Positions 12,586-25,651 of a DNA stretch of 64,000 nucleotides are shown piece by piece; position 1 is the first letter of the stretch; every line of letters starts with the position of its first letter. The position numbers and the translations under genes are program-made. Location: NCBI GenBank assembly GCA_949358305.1, contig OX442324.1, positions 6,329,575 to 6,393,574 on the forward strand, written 5' to 3'. This DNA is from Strigamia acuminata. Lineage: Eukaryota > Arthropoda > Chilopoda > Geophilomorpha > Linotaeniidae. The notes under the pieces were generated by a model. The model saw only the letters and a list, made by a program, of their open reading frames with translations, did no database searches and was not told where the DNA came from.

Positions 12586-14941
12586 GTAGTTAACGAAGAA
12601 ATTTCTTGTTAGCTTAATAATGTAAAAATTTGTACACTGTCATTTGTTCAGGTGTGGGATGTTTGTATCACGTGCTTCAAACAAACTTTGATTTAATTGT
12701 ATTTGCTATCAAATTAGCTATCAAATTGCAAATGTTACACGCATCAATTCTTTTTCTTTTTTAGTAGTTATCTGTATACTAACTGACTAATGAACAATAA
12801 CGTGCATCAATTGCATTCTTGAAGACAAATAAAAACGTAAATTTGCAAAATTCTTCTGCTTGTTAACAAAAACCAAAAAAAAAACACCGATTTTTGTAAT
12901 TTGTTTGATTATATGTAATCACATTCCACATTCTGTATTTTTTAAGTGTCGAACTTTTCGTACTCAAATTTTTTTCCCTTTTTGAACCAGTTATAGGACT
13001 TTCAGTTAATGTTTTGTTTTGTTGTGTTACACCGACCGAGGTATTAACGTCAGAATGGAGCTCAATTTGATTCTATATATTCATCTGTTATTTCTATAAA
13101 ACCTTTTTTAAACCTCACGAAAAGGCTCATGTTAGCTTTGAATGCATTTCCGAGTGTGTAACGAAGCTTCTACTATTCAGGCATTCTGAATTTATTTTAT
13201 TTTCTAAATATGGGCATGAATTTATTTAGTTTAGCTTTTATGATCTCCCATGATCACATTCAGTTTAAAGCTTAGTCACTACAATGATTGTGTACGATTT
13301 TCAATGAGAAGTATGATCAAAGTTCGGTCTAATAAATTGCTTTGAACAGACTCCTTACCACATTGGTTCAATACTTATTTCTTTCACCAGAGTAATCGGA
13401 CGAAGCCACGACACAAATAAATGAGATTGCGCTGCTTTTTACTCGATATATTTATTTATTACCATATTCAGTAAAAAATAAAAAATTTCAAAATTTAAAT
13501 AGCCGGTATCAATTTGAGTTACGTAGACCGATGGAGTTAGTTGTTGGCAGATAATTCCTGAATTTTCTGTAGTAAAAACACTTAATAGAAATGTACAGCA
13601 AATATATTATACAAGCAATGTTACAAAAAAAAATCTCAAAACACAACACTCAGATCACTTATCCGATATTTAAACAAAAAAAATCAAACAATAAAATCAC
13701 AACTGCTGTAATGGCACCAAAAATAAAAAAAATTGTAACAAATATAACGATCCTTCGTAGATTTGTACAGTTTTATTTCTTATACAACTTGCAGTCAATC
13801 TGAAACGGAATAAATTCTACCGTAGGCAGCCAGGACGTCATCGATTGAATGCTAAAGCCGGTAGGATTTGACTCCGTTCCATAAATCATTTTTGCTAAGT
13901 CACATGTTTCTAAGCTGCATGCAATCAACAATTTTTACCCAACGTCACTCGTGTCCGGGCCTCGAAACCGATTTCATCTTTGGTTCAATATAAAAACCTA
14001 AAATATTAAGGCGTTATAAATGTAAGGGGGGATTTGTGCCGTCCCGCACGTGGCCACAGTCTCTCCTTAATATTATCATTTTTATTACGGTATATTATTG
14101 TAATTTTAACATCTAAAAAATGAAATTGTAATATTGCAATGTTTGAATCAGATGGAAAAGCTTCTGATTGACATTAACCACATTACCGAGGTGAGTAATA
14201 GTAAATATTGACATTCAAGTTACTAATTATTATTGGTTAAGTTTATTACAACAGCTTTTGCCAGAATAGAATAGAATGTTCGAACCAATTTCCAAATCAA
14301 ATTTTCTCACGTGCAAAGCAGTTTATGTAGTTTGTAAACAAAAATATAGGCGGCAACGCTCATTCATCTATTCGTTGTCCTAAGTGCTCATCTTATTGTT
14401 TTTTTTTCCTCTCTTTTCCCCACCGATTAGCATTTAAAATTTAAAAAAAGTAAATAATTTGTGATTGTAACGATACAAAGCGTGTGATGCAATAATGTAC
14501 ACAGAAACTCTACATTTTGCTCAAACAGTTTCTAAATATGCAAAAGCAATTCGTAGAATTGTAATGTCTCATCTCATTATGGCACTAAATCAGGTCGAGC
14601 GCCATAATTTGGTATAGCATTAAATTACTTTATATACATCATTTTTACTTGACGTAATTGCATGATCTCGATAAGCTACAACGATCGTATCAAGCTTAAA
14701 AAGAAAGCTATAACGCTGCAACATGATCAGAACACTGGAATTGACAGTAGCACTTTGGAAAGAAATCGCCGATTACAACAATCATTCTGAAATTCAAGAT
14801 AACACACAGTTCCACGATTATTTGAAAAAGACCAAGCGCATCTCGTATAAGCATTTCAATTTGCACTCGAGGCGGGCGTTACATCAAAATGCCACAAACA
14901 CCGACTGCAGCAGCGTTTACACAATTTCTTTCTATCTTATG
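12586..14941. other. Convergent 3' regions of Rab11 and LRIG
   Basis: No gene seen in 2.36 kb. AT-rich sequence with several AATAAA-like sites, probably long 3' UTRs of the two genes plus a short spacer. Open frames here (for example 13591-13803) are rich in Lys, Ile and Asn as random AT-rich sequence would be. Confidence 0.45.
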
Positions 14942-17900
14942 TTACCAAAACGAAACGGCGAGCGAATGTCTTTGCAAAGGCGATTTCTGCGGAATGCCTG
15001 TTCCTGGATTAATCCCGTTGGTCATTGCATGCCTCGCACTCTCCTCATCATCTTGGCACAAAGTCAAATGCAGCGGTTGAGTTTCGTCACTATCAATTGA
15101 AAAACTCCCACTATCATTTTGCACTCCTAAATCAAACAAACAAACAAACACAATTAGCAAATACAAATACAAATCCAAAACCACCTTATATAAATTACCT
15201 TTTGGCAACTGTACATGTCGTAATGATCCTGTGCTCCATCCGGGCAATGACGACGAAATTTTCCTCGGGAACGTCGCACAAGAAACGTTTCGATTTACCT
15301 CCGCGGAACCGTCCTCGGGCGAATTTAACTCCGAGAGCAAGTCCACGGACTGGGATCTGGCAGTCATGGGCCACGCCGTCATGTCGGAGGAGTTCAGTCG
15401 TAGCCGTAACGGTAATGTGCCCGTTGGCGACGACCGCTCATGATTCGTCGGCCTCGTCGGCCTCGTCGAAGGAAGAACATCACCACTACGTGTGGTTTGA
15501 GTACTCGATGTACTCGTTAGGGTTTCTAATGAGCAGTCGCTGGGTTGTTCTTGCGAAACGGCACCAAAAGGATCTAAAAACAATTCAACGTTTACAACTT
15601 TTTCGAATGCAAATCTCACAGTTCTTACCTCTACAATCCGGACGATCGGTGTTTCTGCGACGCTGGTGCTTCTTAAAGCAGAGATCGGTGCTGTCACCCG
15701 TTCCACTATCTTTTGATATCTCTGTTAATCAAAATAAAAAAAAAATCAATTAGATAAGACAAGAGATCGGTGAGCGCCGGATGCGAGTTGTGACTCACCC
15801 GAATTACTACCAACGTGCAAGCGAGGGACTGAACCGTGAAGTATTTCATTCTTGGTTGTCGCGTACGGATACGGTGCTAAATCTGATGACGCGCATGGCT
15901 TTGTAGCATTAATGCTAGCAGCTAATTCTTCCGATCGTTTTCGTGTTTGGTAGATAATGATCACCCACACAAGCGACGTCCCAACTATGCAACACACAAC
16001 AGCAATAACGATGATGCCCGTTGTCATGCTTTCGTCATCAGTGCTGCTTGCTGAAACTTTAAAAGGAAAATCAAGGAACAAAATTCGCTGAAAAGCGTAC
16101 TAGCAAATCGGAAAACCACTCACTTGGCATAACTTTCAAATACGCCGTGCCTCGTTCCGTGCCTAACGTATTAGACATTTCACACGTATACAATCCACCA
16201 TCACTGTGCTGGGTGTGCACAATGATAAGTAACTGGCTGTCAGCTGTGAAAAAATGACGATCACCGGGATAAATGACTATTCCGTCCTTCAGCCATGCTA
16301 GTTTCGGTTTTGGACTTCCTTTAGCCATGCATTCCAAGACTGTCGTTTCTCCGACACAACTGACCTTATCTTCGAAAGCTTTAAGAAAGGTAGGTGTTTC
16401 TATAGAGATAAAAATTACAAAAGAAATCCGTAAGTAACTCGTCGTTTCGACGCGTTTCCAATCAATTACCAAGCACAGTTAACGTTGCATTCGCCATTAT
16501 TAAGCCAGCAGCATTCCGAGCAGTACAACTGTACATTCCTATATCGCTCGTTTTCACATTGACAATAAAAAAGACGTCGTCGGTCGGTATTACGTGCATA
16601 CGCCGTTCTCTAGCAGCAGGAAAATCATCGCCACCATCTTTTTGCCAAGCGATCACAGGAAATGGTTGGCCACGAGCAGCGCATTCTAACCTAGCAGTGC
16701 TGCCTGCTTTGACGGTCACATCAGCGGGCGTTTTCAGAAAAACGGGGAACACGTGGACAGTAATTTTAGCTTTTGTGGAATATGTAGTGCCGTGATTATT
16801 AGTCACTACACACTGATAACGCCCTTCGTCTTTATCGGAAATATTCCACAACAACACGGTTGATTTGTATTGAGTAATGTTTTCATTGGTAGCGCTCACC
16901 GAAGCGTACGTTTCAATGTGAACATTTTTTATATTCTACAAAATAAAAATATATATTTAATAAAACATTTTTAAAAATATATATAGTAAAATAGTTCTTA
17001 CCAAATTATCTTTCTTCCATTGAAAAATCATTGGAGATTTGCTACTGCTTTCGGCACTACAGACTAGCTTCACATTAGCACCTTTCAGAGATATCTGAGT
17101 GTTTGGTTCTTCTACAATATACGGCTTAGGAAAATCGGCTGCACAAACGAAAAAAAACGTTAGTTCCATCTAAACACTCATTTCTGTATACAATTGTTCA
17201 CTAACCACAAGTAAAATCGTCTAAGCTAATTTCAAATATTGATTTCCCCATCAATCGAGAAGGATGAGCACACTGAGCGAGAACCGAAGTCTGAAACCCA
17301 GACTCCAGTAGCCATTCGGGCAACCACTGTAAATTACAGTCGCACAACAAATGGCTACTGTTGAAGTGCCTGTACAAAAAAAAATGTTAATTACCATTAA
17401 TATATATTAATGGTAACATATATATATATATATATATATACATATATTACCGGTAATGGTAATGTATATATATATTTATATATTAGTGGTAACATATATA
17501 TATGTACATATATTACCGGTAATGGTAATATATATATGTATTTATATATTAGTGGTAACATATGTATATGTACATATATTACCGGTAATGGTAATATATA
17601 TATATATGTATATATTTTTTTTTTCAATAATACATACAAGTTTTGCAAGTGACGCATTCCCTGAAAGGCATTATTCTGGATACTAGTAATAGCATTATTG
17701 CCTAGATCCAAGTGCTTCAAGGAATCCAATCCTTGAAATGCCTTCTTCGCAATAGACGTTATACTATTGCTTTGTAGATGAAGGAAACTTAGATGATCCA
17801 ACCCCAAAAACGCTCCGTTCATATCTTCTATGGCCCAGGAAATTTCATTGTGATCAAGGTCGCTAAAAATCAAACCATAGAAATAAAATCGTAGAAACAA

Positions 17901-20052
17901 ACTGAGTAAATAATAAAAATCCTTACAGTTTTTCAAGTTTCTGCAACGCTTTGAAAACTCCGTCCTCCAAATATGAAATTTGATTGTGGTTAAGAATTAA
18001 TTCCTGCAGTTTTCCCAACTTCAGAAATGTCGATTTCCGAATTTCAACTAGCCTGTTGTAAGATATGTCCCTGGAAACCGATAAATAAATAAATAAATGA
18101 ATAAATAAATAAATAAATTAGCCAATGGACGCAAAACACGTACAGTTCCCACAGCTCTGGACAGAATTCCCAACAGTTATCTTCTATTTCGCTTATACGG
18201 TTATATTTCAATGAACTGCAAATTCAAGTGTTGAATATTAGAAAATGTGACACAAAACGATCATTAAGAAAAATGCATAATTACAGTTGTTGCAGAGATA
18301 AAAGACCATACGACCAGCCTTTGCTGATGATGGTTATGTTGTTGTTATCCATTTTCCTTCAAAATAACATAAAACACATTAAATACTCCGTTATATGTAA
18401 TTTTGTGAGTAAAAACATTCTTACAATTGTTGAATATTATTTAATCCCCAAAAAGCACCATCCATCAACGAGTGGATTGAATTATGTCGCACGCGGAGTA
18501 TTTGGAGCGATTCTAATCCATTGAAAGTTAGGCCTTCGATTATCGTTAAATTGTTTCGATTCATTTCTCTGAAAGTTTAAGCAAAATTTAAGCAAAAGTG
18601 TAAGAAAAAAAGGGCGAAAATTAATACTTACAGAAGTTTTAAACTTCTTAGTTTTTGAAAAATGTGTTTGGGCAAAGAATTTAGTTGATTTCTATTCAAA
18701 CGTAGCGTTTCAAGATTGGTCAAATTATCTAAGCACTCCGGCTCTAAATCGACGATGCGATTATTACTGAGATGTCTGCAACGAAATATTGAAATTAAAT
18801 ACGTCCTCCGAATGTAGGAAATAATTTTTTTCTACTTACAAATTAACTATTTGATTATTTTCAGGAAATACACCCGAATTTAATTCTATTAGACGATTAT
18901 GATTTAAATCAAGCGTTCTTAAATGCGGCAACGATAACAAAGCATCTCTATTTAATGCGGCTATTTCATTATGGTGCCTGGAAAACAACAGAAATTAAAT
19001 TTGTGTTGTTAAATCTGTTAAATTGTGGCAATTTCAAATAAGAAATAAACAACACTTACAGAATTAATGTCGTGAGGTTTGGAAGATATCCCAAGTCGGG
19101 TATTTCTATTAGATGGTTGTGCTGGATTTTTCTGTTTCAGGCGATGAGAAAAATTAATTAAACGATAAAAATAAAATAAAATAAAATTCTAATTTACAAT
19201 TCCCGTAGATTCGGTGAATGTACTAAGGAAGTATTTTCTAAAGATCGTAGTTGATTGTGACTTAGGTCTCTGGCAAAAGTTTAAAAACCAATGTATTATT
19301 TCGCCAAACAATTAAGGCAGCCATAAAGGAGGAGGAGACTTACAACTGCTGTAAATTAACTAATCCTTGAAACGCTGCCTGGCTCACGTAAGTAATGTCA
19401 TTGTTTTGTAATTCCCTAGAAAACGAAAAAAAAAAGAAAAAAGAAGAAACAGTTTAAATGGATTTTATCACGAGAAAAATAAGTAAATAAATAAATAAAT
19501 AGATATTTAAACAAAATTGAAAAAAAAAATTATAACGATAATAATAAAAATTATAATAAATTCACAAAAGCTAAATTTTAATTCCAACATTTGTAGAACA
19601 ATGTAAAAGAATTGAATGAACCGAGCTTGAATAATGGAATTTGTGTATCAATATGACATGTGAAAATTTATGTAAACAAAACAAATCCTTCAAACTTGAT
19701 TGATGGGATTTTGAACAAAATCAGCAAGTTATAGATTACAATTTACGAGCTAATCTATCGAAACGCACTTTCCGTTCGTGGAAATCCGATGAAAACTCGT
19801 GGGATGGGGGATGTTGGAATTTGTCATAAATTAAAAACGATGGGAAAAATATGAAAATACTTACAATATTTCCAACCAAACAGGAAGATCTGGCGGAATC
19901 GCTATAAGTCCGCGCCGACTGCAATCGACTAAATGACCGAGACACGAGCAACTGGATGGGCAGAGGACTTTCTCGAATAGAAGTCCGCGAATAAAAAGCG
20001 ATCCGATGACAATGAAACCCAATTCGACAATCAACGGTGACCGCGACGCCAT
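14942..20052 (-). CDS. LRIG: LRIG family: leucine-rich repeats and immunoglobulin-like domains transmembrane protein
   Basis: Nineteen coding exons, all in phase, 1098 residues: 20052-19865, 19415-19344, 19269-19198, 19131-19060, 18977-18840, 18775-18632, 18568-18425, 18356-18285, 18215-18144, 18070-17927, 17862-17638, 17369-17206, 17138-17002, 16935-16470, 16399-16124, 16056-15799, 15721-15629, 15573-15199, 15126-14942. Order: hydrophobic signal/anchor (about 8-25), LRR N-cap ([17 protein letters not shown]), about 15 LRRs mostly in 72- or 144-bp exons split at the same Leu codon, LRR C-cap ([14 protein letters not shown]), three Ig domains (for example [21 protein letters not shown]), membrane helix [20 protein letters not shown], and a cytoplasmic tail of about 270 residues. 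Length matches vertebrate LRIG (about 1090). LRIGs tune receptor tyrosine kinase and BMP signalling at the cell surface; which receptor applies here is unknown. It diverges from WDTC1. Confidence 0.93.
17398..17622. repeat. 66-bp minisatellite with TACCGGTA palindromes in an LRIG intron
   Basis: ATTACCGGTAATGGTAATAT recurs with TACCGG at 17448, 17514 and 17580, a 66-bp period, each copy followed by (TA)n and TAGTGGTAACATA. It lies in the intron between the last LRR exon and the LRR C-cap exon. Confidence 0.8.
18078..18119. repeat. (AAAT)n microsatellite
   Basis: AAAT units with one AATG interruption, inside an LRIG intron. Confidence 0.8.
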
Positions 20053-21057
20053 GATAGACTCGGGTCCTGCGAGCTTCAGGCGTCATCAAAGCGATTTAAG
20101 ACACATGAATTTACACTGTGTTCAGTATATTATCAGTTTCTCCGATCCATTACAACGACGATGTTGGCTTTTTGTTCCACTGGCTGCACGAACAAACACT
20201 CCCGACATGGAAGAATTAATGTAGCATACAAACAGTACTCGCGTTAAGTAATTAGACGCGCTGGGCTGGGCTTCCAATCAGAGGCTGCGCTCACAGCCAG
20301 TACAAGCTGGAACTCATTTTGTTTGACTCGTGTTTCTATTGGTGCGTTCCAGTCATGTGATTACTCGATGTAGCGCTAAATCGACACTAGGTTGTATTAA
20401 AAGCGCATACTTCTCTATCTCGATATCCTGATATAAATAAATAAATACACAATATAGATAGAAAACAATAAATTTAATTATTCCCTGCAAAATTAATTAA
20501 AATGTATTCAACTAAATATTTTCTGCATATAATAATTATTTTTTTTCTTTTTAATAAAAATAAATTAAATTAAATTGTGCGTATAATTAAATAAAAGAAA
20601 ATTTTATTTTTTAAATGGAACTTGCTGCGTATTTTTAAAGCTAATTTGTCACTCGTTGATATGATGATATCTTCCTACATGATCCGCTAGAACTTTTCAT
20701 TCCATCAACGATCGCGTGGCCACGACGTGGCGTTGCATTCGTTCACCTCGATCTAAGCTTGTAATATCGTCGAGTAAATACAACAGGGCTTATATTGCAA
20801 AACTTGTTTTTAACCATTACACGATATTTTGTTGTAATTGTCATTACTAACCACCCCGAATGTATTGCTTGTGAGTTAAAAGTGTTGTGTCGTGGTCTAT
20901 AAAACAATTGTTGCTTTGCATAGATTTGATTTATGTGTTTAAAGATCGGAAGTAAATTGGTCAATAATTTTGCCCATTTTTCGCATTTTAGGTGCGGATT
21001 TTATTTGTCCGAAGAATGAGAACTCACTTTTGACGATGACAACATGTTTTTCTAACT
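20053..21057. promoter_or_regulatory. Divergent promoter region of LRIG and WDTC1
   Basis: The gene starts are 1 kb apart and face outward. The segment 20220-20400 is less AT-rich and includes an inverted CCAAT (around 20271, TTCCAATCAGAGG). 20400-20640 is very AT-rich. No coding region is recognised. Confidence 0.4.
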
Positions 21058-24000
21058 ATGGATACAAACAGTCTTGTTCGATCGCATTCGAAGCGACAGT
21101 TGCATGTAAGAAAAGTGTTTTCGTTTTCGTTTTCGTTTTCGTTTTACTCTAATTTTAATTTCTTATAATTTCTAAATAATTAAAACACGGTTTAATTTCT
21201 AGGAGACTGTTCGAATTAATTTTCAACGTAGGTTCCACGTCACTAATCAGTTGATATCTCGTTTAGGACTGGAAGCTGAACTCGAAGTATGTAAACAATA
21301 AACATTAAGAAATCGAAGTGAAGATAATTTTTAAAAAAATTAAAATTTTCTCATAGGGTCATAATGGATGTGTTAATTGTTTGGAATGGAACGAAAGGGG
21401 GGAGTAAGTAAAAACGATATTAGATGTAGAAATAAATTTAATTTGATGTAGAAATAAATTTACTTTAAGGCTGAGGCTATTTCCACCGATTTCGGTATCG
21501 GTGGAAATAGACGCATGGGCTATTTTCTCCGATTTCGGTGGAAATGACCACAGAAATCGGTGGAAATGATTGCCTAATTCCTACTAAAGTAACTAAAATA
21601 ACAACCTAACCACCAAAATCGGTGAAAATTTGTTCTAGTTTGTTGGCAAGTGGCTCGGACGATGTGCAAATCATCTTGTGGGATCCCTTCAGACATCGTA
21701 AATTAAGCACAATTCAAACGGGACATCATGGGAATATTTTTTCAATCAAGGTATGATGTACCATATTTAAAATAATAAATAAATTTAAACGTGACTTAAG
21801 TTTTGCTGTTATTTCAGTTTTTGCCTAAGTCCAACGATAGTATATTGGTTAGTGGTGCCGCAGACTGCAAGATTCGAGTGCACGACTTGAATTTGATGGA
21901 AACGACGCAAGTGTGTTCCTGTCATGGTAACCGCGTAAAGAGAATTGCTACGGCGCCCAATATTCCTTTTTTATTCTGGAGTGCTGCGGAAGATGGACTC
22001 ATCATGTATAGAAAAAACAGTTTGATTAGTTTGAACTAAATACTAGTAATTACGAATTCCTCTCAGGCAATTTGATCTCCGTACTCCTCACACGTGTCCA
22101 AATACTAATAATAATGTGCTGATTAATTTGACGAATCACTTGGGTAAAAATGCAGAAGCGAAATGTTTAGCTATCAATCCTTTGAGACCAGAATTGCTAG
22201 CAGTCGGGGCTAACGACCCGTACGTCCGTTTATATGACAGAAGAATGATTACTCCATCCACTATAAAAGTGAATTTAATATAGAACAAACAAATTTATTT
22301 ATTTATTTATTTATAAATGCCATTCTTGTAGTATTCTGATTTGGGTCGAATTCCTTGGGAGAGGCCTTACATCCCTCGTGCAGACGGTGGAGATGAAGAC
22401 AATCTTCCACCAGGCTGTGCGCAGTATTTTGTTGCAGGTGACTTTAATAAATTTACATTGGAAATTAATTGATAACTAATAAAGATTGTTTTAGGTCATT
22501 TACCCATAAAGCATCAAGATTACAAGAAGCGCTATCGAACTCTGGCTTCCACTTATTTAACGTTTAGTCCCGATGGCGGCGAGTTATTAGTGAACTTGGG
22601 TGGCGAGCAAATTTATTTATTCGACATAAATCATCCACGACGTCCGAAAATATATGATATTCAATCATTGATTGGTTCCCAGCTGAACGGTTTCAACAAA
22701 GGTTGGTATTGCGCTAATAAATAGTCTCTCGTAACGAGAAAGTAATGATTGTAGAATGTATTGATGCAGACTCGGTGTGTACAAAAGCAAATAACTCACA
22801 ATCTATGAGTACACTGAATGGAGTTAACTCGTCTAACGGCATGACAAACGGCGCAACGCGCCCATTAGCATCCACCTCTGCAGTTTCAGGTGTGAGCAGT
22901 TTTCCCGTACTGGGTAGAGAGAAAAAAGGGTAAACCAAAAATGAACATAATTATAAATATTCGGCTTAAAAAAATGACAATTTATCTATAGAAAAGCGGT
23001 GAGAACGCTTCCACCGAAGTGTGAGCTTTTAAAACAAAAGGCTAACTCCGTTTTTGAAAAGCAAAATTATACATTGGCTATTAGTTTGTACAATGAAGCA
23101 CTCAATGTGTGTCCAGATTCGGTTGCCCTTTATGCAAATAGAGCAGCTGCCTATATGAAAAGAGCTTGGTATGTATTATCGTAACAAAAGTATGAAAAAT
23201 TGTCTTAATAAATTTTGTTTTCTATTTATTTCTAGGGACGGTGACGTCTACGCAGCTTTGAGAGATTGCTACACTGCACTTAGGCTTGATCATGCACATT
23301 TGAAGGCTCACTTTCGACTAGCAAGATGCTTATTTGAATTGCAGTACACTAAAGAATCTCTGGAATGTCTTCAAGTACGATATATCAAATTTAAACGATG
23401 TTTTTTAATACTTCGTTTAATTTTTTTCCTTCAAATTGTGCAGATGTTTAAACACAAATTTCCAGAACATGCGACTAGTCACGCGTGTGAAGCCTTAGAT
23501 AGAGATATCAAAGCTGCTAACTCTTTGAAGATAGAAACTGGTTTGTGACTTCATAATATCACTTAATTCGTTTACACTTAATTTGTCTTTTATTTGCTAG
23601 AATCTGAAGAAAATGTCAGCGAAAGTTCGAGCAGCCGCCGTAATAAAAAGTCGTCCAATTCAAAACAAGAGGAAGCATGGCGTTCTGTGTCGTACGATTA
23701 CGAGACGAGATACTGCGGTCACTGTAACACTACCACAGACATTAAAGAAGCAAATTTTTTCGGCTGGTAATACGCGCCAACAATCCGAATTTTGGACACC
23801 TTAATTGACTTAAAACATTTGCAGCAAGGGACAGTACATAGTTGCTGGCTCGGACGATGGATCTTTTTTTATTTGGGATCGCAAGTCAACAAATATCGTG
23901 CGAGTGCTTAGAGGAGACGACTCGATCGTCAATTGCCTCCAACCACATCCCAGTTATTGTCTTTTGGCGACGAGTGGCATCGACCCAGTCGTGCGTCTGT

Positions 24001-24272
24001 GGAGTCCCAGACCGGAAGTAAAACGGGATTAATTGTTATGTTCATATTTTGTTATTTTCATTCAAAATGTCGAATTTTAGACCGGTGAGAAAGATGACCG
24101 CGAAGTTGAGGACTCGGAAGACGCTGCCTCAGCAAATCAGCGCCGTATGAACGCGGACCCTCTCGAAGTTATGCTCATGAACATGGGCTACCGAATACGG
24201 GGAGTTCTCGACGCTGACGACGAAGTCGAGGGTAGAACTGAGACGACTGAAGTACAATGTCGGCCTAGTTAA
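21058..24272 (+). CDS. WDTC1: WD and tetratricopeptide repeats protein 1 (adipose / DCAF9)
   Basis: Fifteen coding exons, all in phase, 705 residues: 21058-21105, 21203-21286, 21357-21403, 21639-21750, 21818-22005, 22067-22268, 22332-22437, 22495-22701, 22770-22929, 22992-23168, 23236-23374, 23444-23540, 23601-23766, 23825-24017, 24081-24272. WDTC1 (Drosophila adipose) is a CUL4-DDB1 substrate receptor that limits fat storage. Visible: RRFHVTNQLISRLGLEAELE (conserved entry), WD repeats (GHNGCVNCLEWNERGDLLAS; RVKRIATAP), a Ser/Asn-rich linker, TPRs (KQKANSVFEKQNYTLAIS; HLKAHFRLARCLFEL), YCGHCNTTTDIKEANFF, and C-terminal WD repeats ending with RRMNADPLEVMLMNMGYRIR and QCRPS, nearly invariant in the family. 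Human WDTC1 is 676 residues. Intron 3 holds a dispersed hairpin repeat. Confidence 0.95.
21469..21635. repeat. Dispersed hairpin repeat (CCGATTTCGGT family) in WDTC1 intron 3
   Basis: The arms CTATTTCCACCGAT (21477-21490) and ATCGGTGGAAATAG (21497-21510) are exact reverse complements around a 6-nt loop. Further half-copies of the motif CCGATTTCGGTGGAAA follow to about 21630. The first ~80 bp recur at 63922 to the window end. Confidence 0.8.
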
Positions 24273-24413
24273 ATTATATTTGCATTGTATAATGAGTGCA
24301 CAATCGTTTGAATTCAAGTTTATCAGAAGTTTCTTTTCTTGTTTTGTTTTTAATTGAAATAATTGAGTGAATTGTGACGAGATGCCAAGTCTTCAGTCCG
24401 TAATGTATAAAAT

Positions 24414-25651
24414 TTATTTTTTATTTGCAACGTTTTTGCCTGACCGTTTCAATCCTTTCATTTTACGAGTCTGCAATTTATTTAAATCTTGTCGTTCCAT
24501 GTGGATCTGACCCAACTTGGTGCCAAACGGATTCTTCTTTATGTTTTTAATTTTCTTCACCTGAAACAAACAAATAGTATCAATTAAATAAGTGGTAAGA
24601 TCTTCGCTCAGATTAATTTTTCATACCTTCGTCTGCGCCGGTTGTTTCGTGGCCAACTTATACAAATCTGGCGTCGCCAATTTAGTTCGCCTTACAGTTA
24701 AGGCCATTGACGGCCCAATCTCCTCCAGTTCTGCTCTCGGCGTGCTCGTTCCCGACTTCTTCAATAAGATTTTATAACTTCTCATGTAGATCTTATCATC
24801 CAGAGCAGCGAACATCAAGACATGTTCCAAACCAGCTAAATTTATCGCCGTAACTTCTACGCCGTGGAAAAAATCTTAGCAAAGAATAAAATATTGTTTC
24901 ATAATAAGTAAGATTTAATTTTTTTTCGAATTTAAATTTAATTTTTACCTATTAATAGACTTTTAAGACGTTGATAGTTCTCTTGCTGTTCAAATGCTTC
25001 TCCGGTGAAAATTAAGCACGGTTTAATTCCCTCAAAAACTTTAGCCACCTTAAACACAAATAAATAATAATCAAGTTTTACAGCATTAGAGGCAAATAAA
25101 AATGGCTTACTTGGAAATCTTTCATTGCTACGTAATCTTCTAGCCCTAATTCTATCATGTCAAGCAAACGGTGGTCATACATGCGACCCATTATCATATT
25201 GTGCGGTCGTTTTTTGTTGTGTGTGCCCATCAAAAAGAGCGAAGCATCGTTTTTCTGGGAAAAAAATTCCAGTTTTGAAATGTCTTCGAATGGTAACAAA
25301 TCGTTGTTTTTCTTCTTGAAAAAAATGGCATGCGGCTTTTTCAGCTGAATCTATGGACTTTGGGATTTAATTAAAAAACTCGGAAACATTTTTAGTTCTT
25401 AGTGCGGCTAAATTTACTATATCTTGAAGGCAGTTGAGAACTATTCCACTTGCACTTATTCCGCGTATAAACAATGCTGTCTTGCAGTTCTCTATAACTT
25501 TGGATTCTCTGTTTTCAAGGAATCGCTTTCCCCGCTGTGTTTTCGGTTTTCTACAATAAATACAGCATATAAATTATTTTGAAAACCATCACAATTTTCA
25601 AGTATCATCATAAACTCATAAAACTTACACAACTCTTCTTATCAACCCCAT
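24414..25651 (-). CDS. RPF2: Ribosome production factor 2 (Brix domain)
   Basis: Six coding exons, 294 residues: 25651-25629, 25550-25418, 25344-25111, 25048-24949, 24874-24627, 24560-24414. RPF2 works with RRS1 to load 5S rRNA, uL18 and uL5 onto pre-60S particles in the nucleolus. Diagnostic stretches are KTQRGKRFLENRE, KLEFFSQKNDASLFLMGTHN, KKRPHNMIMGRMYD, NLAGLEHVLMFAALDDKIY and the tail MERQDLNKLQTRKMKGLK. The Brix domain covers about 30-230 and the tail is basic. The exon 2 to 3 join (GATATA|gtaaat) would shorten the usual D-V-Y-A-L-K-K-P stretch by two residues, so that donor is less certain than the rest. Human RPF2 is 306 residues. The stop is 142 bp from the WDTC1 stop on the other strand. 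Confidence 0.94.

Noticed and set aside
14723-15753. Plus-strand frames over 14.7-15.75 kb as a gene
   Set aside because: They are opposite-strand shadows of the last LRIG exons, which have consistent phases and family motifs.
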